Below, piece after piece: positions 22,365-30,642 of a DNA stretch of 64,000 nt. A program made the position numbers and the translations under genes. Location: NCBI RefSeq assembly GCF_900105885.1, contig NZ_LT629780.1, forward strand, positions 930,001-994,000, written 5' to 3'. The notes below the pieces were generated by a model. The model was not told the origin of the DNA, searched no databases, and worked only from the letters and a program-made list of their open reading frames with translations. Numbering within the stretch: position 1 is the stretch's first letter; every line of letters starts with the position of its first letter. This stretch comes from Pseudomonas guangdongensis. GTDB taxonomy: Bacteria > Pseudomonadota > Gammaproteobacteria > Pseudomonadales > Pseudomonadaceae.

Positions 22365-22655
22365 ATGAGCCATCACCAAATCGTCCAGGAGCAGTTCAAG
22401 ACCCGCCTCGGCACGCTGGTCAAGCGCGCCGACCTGGCACTGGAAAGCACCCGTCGCCCACCGCTGGCGCAACGCCCCGACTGCGCGAGGATCGTCGAGC
22501 AGCTGGGCACCATCAGCCGGCGCTGCGCGCTGATGCACAGCCTGGTCCACACCAACATGCTCCCCCGCGAGTTCGACGCCCTGCAGGAGCGCGAGATCGA
22601 GTTCCTGCGCAGCGCCGAGCGCTTCCTCGACTCGCTGCGCCGCCAGTTCGGCTGA
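22365..22655 (+). CDS. Small protein of unknown function
   Basis: A 96-residue, arginine- and leucine-rich, probably all-helical soluble protein without a signal peptide or membrane segment. No family was recognised. Base composition and third-position GC agree with real genes around it, and the frame is free-standing between the photolyase and TerC genes. The ribosome-binding site is poor, which lowers confidence. Confidence 0.55.
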   Translation: MSHHQIVQEQFKTRLGTLVKRADLALESTRRPPLAQRPDCARIVEQLGTISRRCALMHSLVHTNMLPREFDALQEREIEFLRSAERFLDSLRRQFG

Positions 22656-22785
22656 GCCCGCACCGCCGCCGTCGGTGTCGACGGCGGCCTCCCGGCCAAC
22701 TCTCCGGTTGCCGGCGCTCCGCCAAGCTCCTAGGCTGAAAGCGTGACGCCGGGCCCCTCTGACGGTCAGCACCGCCATGTCGGAG

Positions 22786-22815
22786 TCACAGTTGATGACA
22801 TTTCGACTGTGAGGA
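22786..22815 (+). promoter_or_regulatory. Hairpin just upstream of the TerC-family gene
   Basis: CACAGT and ACTGTG pair across a 13-base loop directly before the GAGGAGG ribosome-binding site of the TerC gene. It could modulate translation. The conserved bases of the Mn-sensing yybP-ykoY riboswitch, often found before alx/mntP-type genes, are not evident. Confidence 0.3.
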
Positions 22816-22822
22816 GGGGACC

Positions 22823-23806
22823 ATGACCGCCCTGCATAGCTTCCTGCTCGCCGACTTCCTCGGCACCGCCACCTGGCTGTGGCTGACGTTCTTCGCCGTG
22901 GTGATCGCCCTGCTGGCCTTCGACCTCGGCGTGCTGCACCGCGACGCGCACGAGATCGGCATCCGGGAGAGCCTGCTGCTGTCGGCCGGCTACATCAGCG
23001 TCGGCCTGCTGTTCGCGCTCTGGGTGTGGGGCCAGAAAGGTGGCGACGCCGGCATGGACTACCTGACCGGCTTCCTGATCGAGAAGTCGCTGTCGATGGA
23101 CAACGTGTTCCTGATGGCGGTGATCTTCAACTTCCTCGGCATCCCGCGCCGCTACCAGCACAAGGTGCTGTTCTGGGGCATCCTCGGGGTGATCGTGCTG
23201 CGCGCCGCGATGATCGGCCTCGGCGCTGCGCTGATCCACCAGTTCAGCGGGATCCTCTACGTGTTCGGCGTGTTCCTGCTGCTCACCGGCGTGCGCATGC
23301 TGTTCGCCCGGCTCGACGAGACCCCGGACCTGGAGAACAACCTGCTGGTGCGCTTCCTGCGCAGCCACCTGCGCATCACCGAGCGCCTGCACGAACAGCG
23401 CTTCTTCGTCCGCCGGCCCGACACCAGCGGCAGACCGGTGCTGTGGATCACCCCGCTGCTGCTCGCCCTGATCCTCATCGAGTGCGCCGACGTGGTGTTC
23501 GCGGTGGACAGCGTGCCGGCGATCTTCGCCATCACCCAGGACCCGTTCATCGTCTACACCTCGAACATCTTCGCCATCCTCGGCCTGCGCGCGCTGTACT
23601 TCGCCCTCGCCGCGCTGATCCACCGCTTCGCCTACCTGAAGTACGCCCTGGCGCTGGTGCTGGTGTTCATCGGCGGCAAGATCTTCCTGGTCGGCATCAT
23701 CGGCAAGCTCCCGGCGGCGCTGTCGCTCGGCGTAACCCTGAGCCTGCTGGTCGGCGGCGTGCTGGTGTCGCTATGGAAGACCCGCGACCGCGCCGCCGGA
23801 GGCTGA
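22823..23806 (+). CDS. TerC-family integral membrane protein
   Basis: A 327-residue inner-membrane protein with about nine hydrophobic segments. TerC-family signatures include 'DYLTGFLIEKSLSMDNVFLMAVIF' near residue 75 and 'LILIECADVVFAVDSVPAIFAIT' near 215. The acidic residues in these membrane segments are conserved in the family and are thought to bind metal ions. E. coli Alx, a manganese exporter, and TerC, involved in tellurite resistance, are relatives; this protein is closer in length and layout to Alx. AGGAGGGG precedes the ATG. It is probably monocistronic. Confidence 0.9.
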   Translation: MTALHSFLLADFLGTATWLWLTFFAVVIALLAFDLGVLHRDAHEIGIRESLLLSAGYISVGLLFALWVWGQKGGDAGMDYLTGFLIEKSLSMDNVFLMAVIFNFLGIPRRYQHKVLFWGILGVIVLRAAMIGLGAALIHQFSGILYVFGVFLLLTGVRMLFARLDETPDLENNLLVRFLRSHLRITERLHEQRFFVRRPDTSGRPVLWITPLLLALILIECADVVFAVDSVPAIFAITQDPFIVYTSNIFAILGLRALYFALAALIHRFAYLKYALALVLVFIGGKIFLVGIIGKLPAALSLGVTLSLLVGGVLVSLWKTRDRAAGG

Positions 23807-23857
23807 GCGGCCGGCCCCCTGCCCTCGCCACCCGCCCGGTGCTAGGATGCGCGCCCT

Positions 23858-24889
23858 ATGCGCATCCACGACCTCGAAACCCGCCTCGCCGCCTGCGGCG
23901 CCCAGCCCTGCCATCGCGGGCGCATCCTGCGTGCCTGGCTGCACGGCCGGGCGCTGCACAGCGGGCCGCGCAACCGCCCGGCCGAAGACTTCTTCCCGCT
24001 GTCGGTACGCGCCGCGCTGCCGCAGCTCGACGAGGAGTTCGCCGCCCTGGCGCGGCTGCGCTCCGAGCATCCGGGCGCCGACGGCTCGGCGCGCCTGCTG
24101 GTCGAGCTGGCCGACGGGCAGATGGTGGAAAGCGTGCTGCTGCCCAGAGGCGGCCTGTGCGTGTCGACCCAGGTCGGCTGCGCGGTGGGCTGCGTGTTCT
24201 GCATGACCGGCAAGAGCGGCCTGCTGCGCCAGGTGGGCAGCGCCGAGATCGTCGCCCAGGTCGCCCTCGCCCGGCGCTTCCGGCCGGTGAAGAAGGTGGT
24301 GTTCATGGGCATGGGCGAGCCGGCGCACAACCTCGACAACGTGCTGGAGGCCATCCACCTGCTCGGCACCGACGGCGGCATCGGCCACAAGAACCTGGTG
24401 TTCTCCACGGTGGGCGATCCGCGGGTGTTCGAGCGCCTGCCGCGCGAGCGGGTCAAGCCGGCGCTAGCGCTGTCGCTGCACACCACCCGCAGCGATCTGC
24501 GCCGCGAGCTGCTGCCGCGCGCGCCGCAGATCGACCCGGCCGAACTGGTCGAGCTGGGCGAGGCCTATGCGCGCGCGGTCGGCTACCCGATCCAGTACCA
24601 GTGGACGCTGCTCAAGGGCATCAACGACAGCGTCGAGGAAATGGACGCCATCCTGCGCCTGTTCAGGGGCAAGTACGCGGTGCTCAACCTGATCCCCTAC
24701 AACAGCCTGGAAGGCGACGCCTTCCAGCGCCCGGACGGCGAGCGCATCGTGCAGATGGTCCGCTACCTGCACAGCCGCGGCGTGCTGACCAAGGTGCGCA
24801 ACAGCGCCGGCCAAGACATCGACGGCGGCTGCGGCCAGCTGCGCGCGCGGGCCGAGGTGCTGCGTAGCCGCCGCCCGCCAGTGAGCTGA
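23858..24889 (+). CDS. RlmN/Cfr-family radical SAM RNA methyltransferase (paralogue)
   Basis: A 343-residue radical SAM enzyme. The 4Fe-4S cluster motif CX3CX2C is 'CAVGCVFC' (Cys108, 112, 115), the SAM segment is 'FMGMGEPAHN', and the C-terminal mechanism cysteine is in 'GQDIDGGCGQL' near residue 325. RlmN makes 2-methyladenosine at 23S A2503 and tRNA A37. This gene is shorter than typical RlmN (about 380) and is not in the ndk-pilF-ispG locus where pseudomonad rlmN usually lies. It is therefore probably a second copy of the family with a different or overlapping RNA target. AGGATG is upstream. Confidence 0.85.
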   Translation: MRIHDLETRLAACGAQPCHRGRILRAWLHGRALHSGPRNRPAEDFFPLSVRAALPQLDEEFAALARLRSEHPGADGSARLLVELADGQMVESVLLPRGGLCVSTQVGCAVGCVFCMTGKSGLLRQVGSAEIVAQVALARRFRPVKKVVFMGMGEPAHNLDNVLEAIHLLGTDGGIGHKNLVFSTVGDPRVFERLPRERVKPALALSLHTTRSDLRRELLPRAPQIDPAELVELGEAYARAVGYPIQYQWTLLKGINDSVEEMDAILRLFRGKYAVLNLIPYNSLEGDAFQRPDGERIVQMVRYLHSRGVLTKVRNSAGQDIDGGCGQLRARAEVLRSRRPPVS

Positions 24890-24918
24890 AGCCCGCCCAG
24901 GCGCCAGCCACGACGGCT

Positions 24919-25674
24919 TCAGATACCGCTGCTACCGCTCGCCACCGGCGTGCCGACCATCGGCGCCGCCGGCACGCCCCAGATGCCGCCCAGGCTCTGC
25001 AGCAGCGTCCCGGCCAGGCCCTGGCCGGCGAGGAACTGCAGGAGTATCTGGCCGAACGGGCCGACCAGGCTGGAATCCATGCCCAGCAGCGCGAAGGCCT
25101 GGTCGACGCCGGCCCGGCTGTCGAGCGGCGCTGGCGGCGGCGCGGCCGGCGCGGGGCTGGCGCCGAGCAGGCCGCCCAGTGCGCCCAGTCGGCCGAGCAC
25201 GCCGCCGGCGCCATCGCTCGCCTCGGCAGCCTGACCGGCAGAGCCGCCCAGCAGCTCCAGTCCCGGCACGCTGCCGGTCAGTTGCGCGTACTGATCCGCC
25301 GCCAGCTGGCTCTGCGCCAGGCCGAGCAACGCGCCGACCCCGCCCAGCGCCTGCTGCGGGGTGACCTGCAGGGCGCCCAGCTGGTCGAGCAGGGCCAGGG
25401 TCTGCGGATCGAGCAGAGCGCCGAGGGCGGCGGCGCCCGCCGGCAGTCCCAGCAGGCCGGGGACGAGCGGCGCGCTGCGGGCCTCTGCCGGGGCCTCTGC
25501 CGGGGCCACGGCGGGAGCGGTCGGGAGTGCGGGAGCGGTTTCGACGGCCGGTGTCACCTGCAGGGCCGGCGCTTGCGGCGCCACCAGCGCCTCGGCGCCG
25601 GGCTCGGCAGCGGAGACGCAAGCGCTGGCTGCCAGCAGCAGGGCGGACAGGCTGAGGGGGCGAAGCGGAAGCAT
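24919..25674 (-). CDS. Secreted DUF2780-type protein
   Basis: A 251-residue exported protein. A Sec signal peptide covers residues 1 to about 23 ('LSALLLAASACVSA'). A 50-residue linker rich in Ala and Pro follows, then a Leu/Gly/Gln-rich C-terminal region with repeated 'LGALGGLLG' and 'LLQFLAGQGLAGTLLQSLGG' amphipathic stretches, as in DUF2780/VcgC-VcgE proteins. The cysteine in the signal region does not form a good lipobox. GAGGTTCG precedes the ATG. The function is unknown. Confidence 0.75.
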   Translation of the reverse strand: MLPLRPLSLSALLLAASACVSAAEPGAEALVAPQAPALQVTPAVETAPALPTAPAVAPAEAPAEARSAPLVPGLLGLPAGAAALGALLDPQTLALLDQLGALQVTPQQALGGVGALLGLAQSQLAADQYAQLTGSVPGLELLGGSAGQAAEASDGAGGVLGRLGALGGLLGASPAPAAPPPAPLDSRAGVDQAFALLGMDSSLVGPFGQILLQFLAGQGLAGTLLQSLGGIWGVPAAPMVGTPVASGSSGI

Positions 25675-25895
25675 GGGGCGAACCTCGAAGAAGGGATGCA
25701 GGCCGGGTTATGACCTGCGCGGCCGGGCAAATGCTGCGCGACGCAGCGAAGAATCCGGCGAACGGTGCGCGCGGCCCGAAGCGCGCCGGTAGCCGGATGC
25801 TTCATCGCGTCGGCGGGCAACCGCGCAAGGCATCGTCGGCGGTCCGGCGAGCGTGGCGCGGGCGCATGTCGCCGCGATGGCCGAGGCGCGGACAC

Positions 25896-25926
25896 AAAAA
25901 AGCCGCCTCGCAAGGGGCGGCTTTTT
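25896..25926. terminator. Bidirectional terminator after cytochrome c5
   Basis: GCCGCC and GGCGGC form the stem, flanked by A6 on the left and T5 on the right. It ends the minus-strand cytochrome c5 gene directly after its stop codon and could also block plus-strand readthrough. Confidence 0.85.
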
Positions 25927-25942
25927 CGCGACGGCGGCGAAA

Positions 25943-26365
25943 TTACAGGCCGGACATCTTGGCGATGGCGCCCTTCAGCTCGTCGTCGGAGCAGTCGCCA
26001 CAGGTGCCTTTCGGCGGCATGGCGTTGATGCCGGAGATGGCGGTGGCCAGGATGCCGTCGATGCCGCCCTTGGCGTCGGCACGGGCTTTCCAGGCGGCGG
26101 TGTCGCCGACTTTCGGGGCGCCCAGCACGCCGCTGCCGTGGCAGGCGTTGCAGTGCTTGGCGATGATGTCGTCGGCGCTGCGCGCGCCACCGCCGGCGGC
26201 CGCGGCCACGGCGCCCACGCCCTCGCATTCCTGGCCCGCGATGCACACCTTGCCCACCGGCTTGAGGCGCTCGGCAATCGCTTCGTCGGTCGCGGCCTGG
26301 GCGCCAACCGCCCACAGGGCCAGCACGGCAGCCTGGGCTGCCAGGAGTTTCTTGATCAGGTTCAC
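25943..26365 (-). CDS. cycB: Cytochrome c5, periplasmic monohaem electron carrier
   Basis: A 140-residue exported cytochrome c with a signal peptide ending at 'GAQA' (residue 24). The haem-binding motif is 'CNACH' (72-76) and the sixth ligand is probably Met116 in 'NAMPPKG'. Cys122 and Cys125 in 'CGDC' form the extra disulfide typical of cytochrome c5. A further cysteine pair, 'VCIAGQEC' (41-47), sits in the N-terminal extension. The start is GTG with GAGGGTG upstream. It is the counterpart of PAO1 cycB (PA5300), with the same neighbours on the dadX side. Confidence 0.93.
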   Translation of the reverse strand: MNLIKKLLAAQAAVLALWAVGAQAATDEAIAERLKPVGKVCIAGQECEGVGAVAAAAGGGARSADDIIAKHCNACHGSGVLGAPKVGDTAAWKARADAKGGIDGILATAISGINAMPPKGTCGDCSDDELKGAIAKMSGL

Positions 26366-26519
26366 CCTTACACCCTCTATCGTGGCTAGTCACACCCGGG
26401 GCGATGGGCCGCGCGGGCGGCGGCAGTATAACGGCAAAGCCGAAGCCGCCGAAACAACCCCGATGGTCGCAGGGGCTTGACGCCAAAGGCGCGGGTCGCA
26501 AGCCGCGCGCGGGCGGCGC

Positions 26520-27068
26520 TCAGAAGTTGGCCGGGGTGGTGGCGCTGATCAGCCGCGCCGGCGCGTCGAAGGGATTACGGAAGCGGTGCGGGCGCTCGCT
26601 CCTGAAGTAGTAGCTGTCGCCGCATTCGAGGACATGCACCTCGTCGCCGACGGTCAGCTCCAGACGCCCCGCGACCAGCACGCCGGCTTCCTCGCCGTCG
26701 TGAACCAGCATCTCCGGGCCGGTGTCGGCGCCGGGCGGGTAGGTTTCGTCGAGCAGCGACAGCGCGCGGTTGGGAAAGGCGCGGCCGACCAGGCGCATCG
26801 CCACCTCGCCGGCGCCGATGTCGACCAGCTCGTCGGCGCTGTAGACCACCTGCGGCTGGCTGGAGGGCGGCAGGTCCTGGGAGAAGAATTCCACCAGCGA
26901 CATGGGGATGCCGCCGAGCACCTTCTTCAGCGAGCTGATCGAGGGACTGACGCTGTTCTTCTCGATCATCGAGATGGTGCTGTTGGTCACCCCGGCGCGC
27001 TTGGCCAGCTCGCGCTGGGACAGGCCCTTGAGTGTGCGGATGGCGTGCAGACGGGCTCCGACGTCCAA
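26520..27068 (-). CDS. XRE-family regulator with C-terminal cupin domain
   Basis: A 182-residue regulator. A lambda-repressor-like HTH fills residues 1-60 ('LSQRELAKRAGVTNSTISMIEKN', 'SPSISSLKKVLGGIP') and a cupin domain lies at about 105-178 ('HDGEEAGVLVAGRLELTVGDEVHVLECGDSYYFRSERPHRF'). This is the PuuR-like layout used to sense amino acids, polyamines or their derivatives. The start is a TTG at 27068 with GAGGAGG 9 bases upstream, a rare start codon that may keep expression low. A -10-like TATACA lies at 27113-27118 on the same strand. It adjoins dadX, as PA5301 does in PAO1, and its target is unproven. Confidence 0.88.
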   Translation of the reverse strand: MDVGARLHAIRTLKGLSQRELAKRAGVTNSTISMIEKNSVSPSISSLKKVLGGIPMSLVEFFSQDLPPSSQPQVVYSADELVDIGAGEVAMRLVGRAFPNRALSLLDETYPPGADTGPEMLVHDGEEAGVLVAGRLELTVGDEVHVLECGDSYYFRSERPHRFRNPFDAPARLISATTPANF

Positions 27069-27188
27069 GGCGGGCGTCCTCCTCGATCATTCGGTGGATG
27101 GCGGGGGCGTTGTGTATAGCTTGGCAACGCTGTGCAGTATTTTCAACGAAACGCCCGTAGCCGGTCGAGCCCGCCGCCACGGGGGCGG

Positions 27189-28268
<1,080 letters not shown>

Positions 28269-28287
28269 GGCGGGTCTTCTGCTGGTG

Positions 28288-28314
28288 AAAAAAGCCCGGC
28301 GCAAGCGGCCGGGC
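28288..28314 (-). terminator. Terminator between the dad-linked RidA gene and dadX
   Basis: On the minus strand, GCCCGGC and GCCGGGC pair around a 7-base loop, followed by T6. It lies right after the RidA-family stop codon, 20 bases before the dadX start. DadX therefore depends on readthrough or its own promoter. Confidence 0.85.
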
Positions 28315-28324
28315 CAAGCAAGGG

Positions 28325-28675
28325 TCAGGGCAGCGCGGCCACCACGGTCATCTCGACGCGGGCACGCGGGTCGTACAGTTTCGCCTCGACGCAGGTGCGC
28401 GCCGGCGCGCAGCCGGCCGGCAGCCAGGCGTCCCACACCGCGTTCATTCCGGCGTAGTCGGCCAGGTCGGCGAGGTGGATGGTCACCGCCAGCAGGCGCG
28501 ACTTGTCGCTGCCGGCCTCGGCGAGCAGGCGCTCGATGCTGGCCAGGGTCTCGCGGGTCTGCTGGGCGATGTCGCCGGCGTAGTCGTCGGCCAGCTGGCC
28601 GGCCAGGTAGACGGTGCCGTGGTGGACGACGATCTCGCTGTAGCGGGTCTCAGTGCGCAGGCGCTGGATGGGCAT
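28325..28675 (-). CDS. RidA-family protein linked to dadA
   Basis: A 116-residue YjgF/YER057c/UK114-family protein. These are trimers that often hydrolyse reactive imines or enamines, which would fit a gene between dadA and dadX because DadA makes 2-iminopropionate. Recognisable parts are '[20 protein letters not shown]' and '[20 protein letters not shown]'. The residue aligned to the catalytic-site Arg105 of E. coli RidA is not arginine here, which places it in a divergent Rid subfamily. AGGAG precedes the ATG. Its first 26 bases overlap the end of dadA. PAO1 has a homologue at the same place (PA5303). Confidence 0.88.
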   Translation of the reverse strand: MPIQRLRTETRYSEIVVHHGTVYLAGQLADDYAGDIAQQTRETLASIERLLAEAGSDKSRLLAVTIHLADLADYAGMNAVWDAWLPAGCAPARTCVEAKLYDPRARVEMTVVAALP

Positions 28676-29948
28676 TGGGGGTGTTCTCCTTGGAAGAGCC
28701 GTAGCGGGAAATGTCCAGGCCCTGCGGGCTGATCTGCGGCCGCTTGTTGGCCATCAGGTCGGCGAGCAGGCGGCCGGAGCCGCAGGCCATGGTCCAGCCA
28801 AGGGTACCGTGTCCGGTGTTGAGGAACAGGTTGCGGTAGGGGGTGGCGCCGACGATCGGGGTGCCGTCCGGGGTCGCCGGGCGCAGGCCGGTCCAGAACT
28901 CGGCGCGCGCCAGGTCGCCGCCGCGGGGGTAGAGATCGGCGGTAATCATCTCCAGGGTCTCGCGGCGGCGCGGGTCGAGCGACAGGTCGAAACCGGCGAT
29001 CTCGGCCATGCCGCCGACACGGATGCGCTTGTCGAAACGGGTGATCGCCACCTTGTAGGTCTCGTCGAGGATGGTCGAGGTCGGCGCCATGGCGGCGTCG
29101 ACGATCGGCACGGTCAGCGAGTAGCCCTTCAGCGGGTAGACCGGCGCGCGGATGCCGAGCGGCTTGAGCAGCTGCGGCGAGTAGCTGCCGAGGGCCAGCA
29201 CGTAGTGGTCGGAGGTCTCCAGCCGGCCGTCGATCCACACGCCGTTGATCCGCGCGCCGGCGTGGTCGAGGCGCTCGATGGTGCGGCCGAAGCGGAACTC
29301 GACGCCGAGGCTGCGGGCCATCTCGGCCAGCCGGCTGGTGAACAGGAAACAGTCGCCGGTCTGGTCGTTGGGCAGGCGCAGGGCGCCGGCCAGCTTGTCG
29401 GCCACCGCCGCCAGCGCCGGCTCGACGCGGGCGATGCCGGTGCGGTCGAGCAGCTCGTAGGGCACCCCGGCCCGCTCCAGCACGGCGATGTCCTTGGCCG
29501 CGGCGTCGAGCTGGGCCTGGCTGCGGAACAGCTGGGTGGTGCCGAGGCGGCGGCCCTCGTAGGCGATGCCGGTCTCGGCGCGCAGCTCGTCGAGGCAGTC
29601 GCGGCTGTACTCGGCCAGGCGCACCATGCGCTCCTTGTTAACCGCGTAGCGCGAGGCGGTGCAGTTGCGCAGCATCTGCGCCATCCACAGGTACTGGTCG
29701 AGGCTGGCGGTGGGCTTGATCGCCAGCGGCGCGTGGCGCTGCAGCAGCCATTTCAGCGCCTTCAGCGGGATGCCCGGCGCGGCCCAGGGCGAGGCGTAGC
29801 CGGGCGACACCTGGCCGGCGTTGGCGTAGCTGGTTTCCAGGGCGACGCCGGCCTGGCGGTCGACCACCACCACCTCGAACCCGGCGCGGGCCAGATAGTA
29901 GGCGCTGGCGGTACCGACCACACCGCCGCCAAGGACCAGAACTCGCAT
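28650..29948 (-). CDS. dadA: DadA, D-amino acid dehydrogenase small subunit
   Basis: A 432-residue FAD-dependent dehydrogenase, the same length as E. coli DadA, that oxidises D-alanine and other D-amino acids to 2-oxo acids and passes electrons to the respiratory chain at the inner membrane. The FAD motif is '[21 protein letters not shown]' (3-23), followed by '[20 protein letters not shown]', and the C-terminal part holds '[28 protein letters not shown]'. GGGAGG lies 4 bases before the ATG. It is divergent from the Lrp-type regulator, its expected activator, and has a -10 TATACT 59 bases upstream. Confidence 0.96.
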   Translation of the reverse strand: MRVLVLGGGVVGTASAYYLARAGFEVVVVDRQAGVALETSYANAGQVSPGYASPWAAPGIPLKALKWLLQRHAPLAIKPTASLDQYLWMAQMLRNCTASRYAVNKERMVRLAEYSRDCLDELRAETGIAYEGRRLGTTQLFRSQAQLDAAAKDIAVLERAGVPYELLDRTGIARVEPALAAVADKLAGALRLPNDQTGDCFLFTSRLAEMARSLGVEFRFGRTIERLDHAGARINGVWIDGRLETSDHYVLALGSYSPQLLKPLGIRAPVYPLKGYSLTVPIVDAAMAPTSTILDETYKVAITRFDKRIRVGGMAEIAGFDLSLDPRRRETLEMITADLYPRGGDLARAEFWTGLRPATPDGTPIVGATPYRNLFLNTGHGTLGWTMACGSGRLLADLMANKRPQISPQGLDISRYGSSKENTPNAHPAPAH

Positions 29949-30006
29949 GCTTGCCTCCCGCACCCGCCACCGCGAATGAGCTGTTGTCGTGGCTTTCGAT
30001 GGCCGC

Positions 30007-30012
30007 AGTATA
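30007..30012 (-). promoter_or_regulatory. -10 element of the dadA promoter
   Basis: TATACT on the minus strand, 59 bases before dadA. No good -35 lies 16-18 bases upstream, which fits a promoter that needs an activator such as the divergent Lrp-type protein. Confidence 0.5.
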
Positions 30013-30059
30013 GGAAGGCCGCCGCAGAGGTATTCACTGTTCTTGTGCCCGTTACTGGC

Positions 30060-30065
30060 GATAAT
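30060..30065 (+). promoter_or_regulatory. -10 element of the lrp/dadR promoter
   Basis: GATAAT, five of six matches to the consensus, 37 bases before the ATG; the -35 region is poor. Confidence 0.4.
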
Positions 30066-30102
30066 TCCCGGCAAAATGGCTTTTCACGGAGAGGCATCCA
30101 CC

Positions 30103-30594
30103 ATGAACGACCGCAGCAAGAAGGGCCGGCGCGATCTCGACCGCACCGACCGCCAGATCCTGCGCATCCTCCAGCAGGAGGGGCGGATTTCCTTCACCGA
30201 GCTGGGCGAGCGGGTCAACCTGTCGACCACCCCGTGCACCGAGCGGGTGCGCCGCCTGGAGCGCGACGGGGTGATCCTCGGCTACCACGCCCGCCTCAAC
30301 CCGCAGCAGCTGCGCGCGGGCCTCTTGGTGTTCGTCGAGCTGAGCCTGGACTACAAGTCCGGCGACACCTTCGAGGAGTTCCGCCGCGCGGTGCTCAAGC
30401 TGCCGCAGGTGCTGGAGTGCCACCTGGTGTCCGGCGAGTTCGACTACCTGATCAAGGCGCGCATCTCGGAGATGGCCTCCTACCGCAAGCTGCTCGGCGA
30501 CATCCTGCTCAAGCTGCCGCACGTGCGCGAGTCGAAGAGCTACATCGTCATGGAGGAGGTCAAGGAGACCCTGGAGCTGCCGGTGCCGGACTGA
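30103..30594 (+). CDS. Lrp/AsnC-family regulator, DadR-like
   Basis: A 163-residue Lrp-family regulator with an N-terminal winged HTH (about 10-70, 'LDRTDRQILRILQQEGRISFTELGERVNLSTTPCTERVRRLE') and a C-terminal RAM ligand-binding domain (80-155, 'LECHLVSGEFDYLIKARI'). Length and start fit E. coli Lrp (164). GGAGAGG lies 8 bases before the ATG. It is divergent from dadA at the position of PA5308 in PAO1, where the product activates dadAX in response to L-alanine. The same role is likely here. Confidence 0.93.
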   Translation: MNDRSKKGRRDLDRTDRQILRILQQEGRISFTELGERVNLSTTPCTERVRRLERDGVILGYHARLNPQQLRAGLLVFVELSLDYKSGDTFEEFRRAVLKLPQVLECHLVSGEFDYLIKARISEMASYRKLLGDILLKLPHVRESKSYIVMEEVKETLELPVPD

Positions 30595-30642
30595 GGCCCG
30601 ATGGCCTATCCTGCCCGGCAGACTCCCGCCGAGGCCGCCGCC

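Noticed and set aside
22656..22822. A yybP-ykoY manganese riboswitch before the TerC gene
   Set aside because: The conserved internal-loop sequences could not be found by eye; only a simple hairpin is present.
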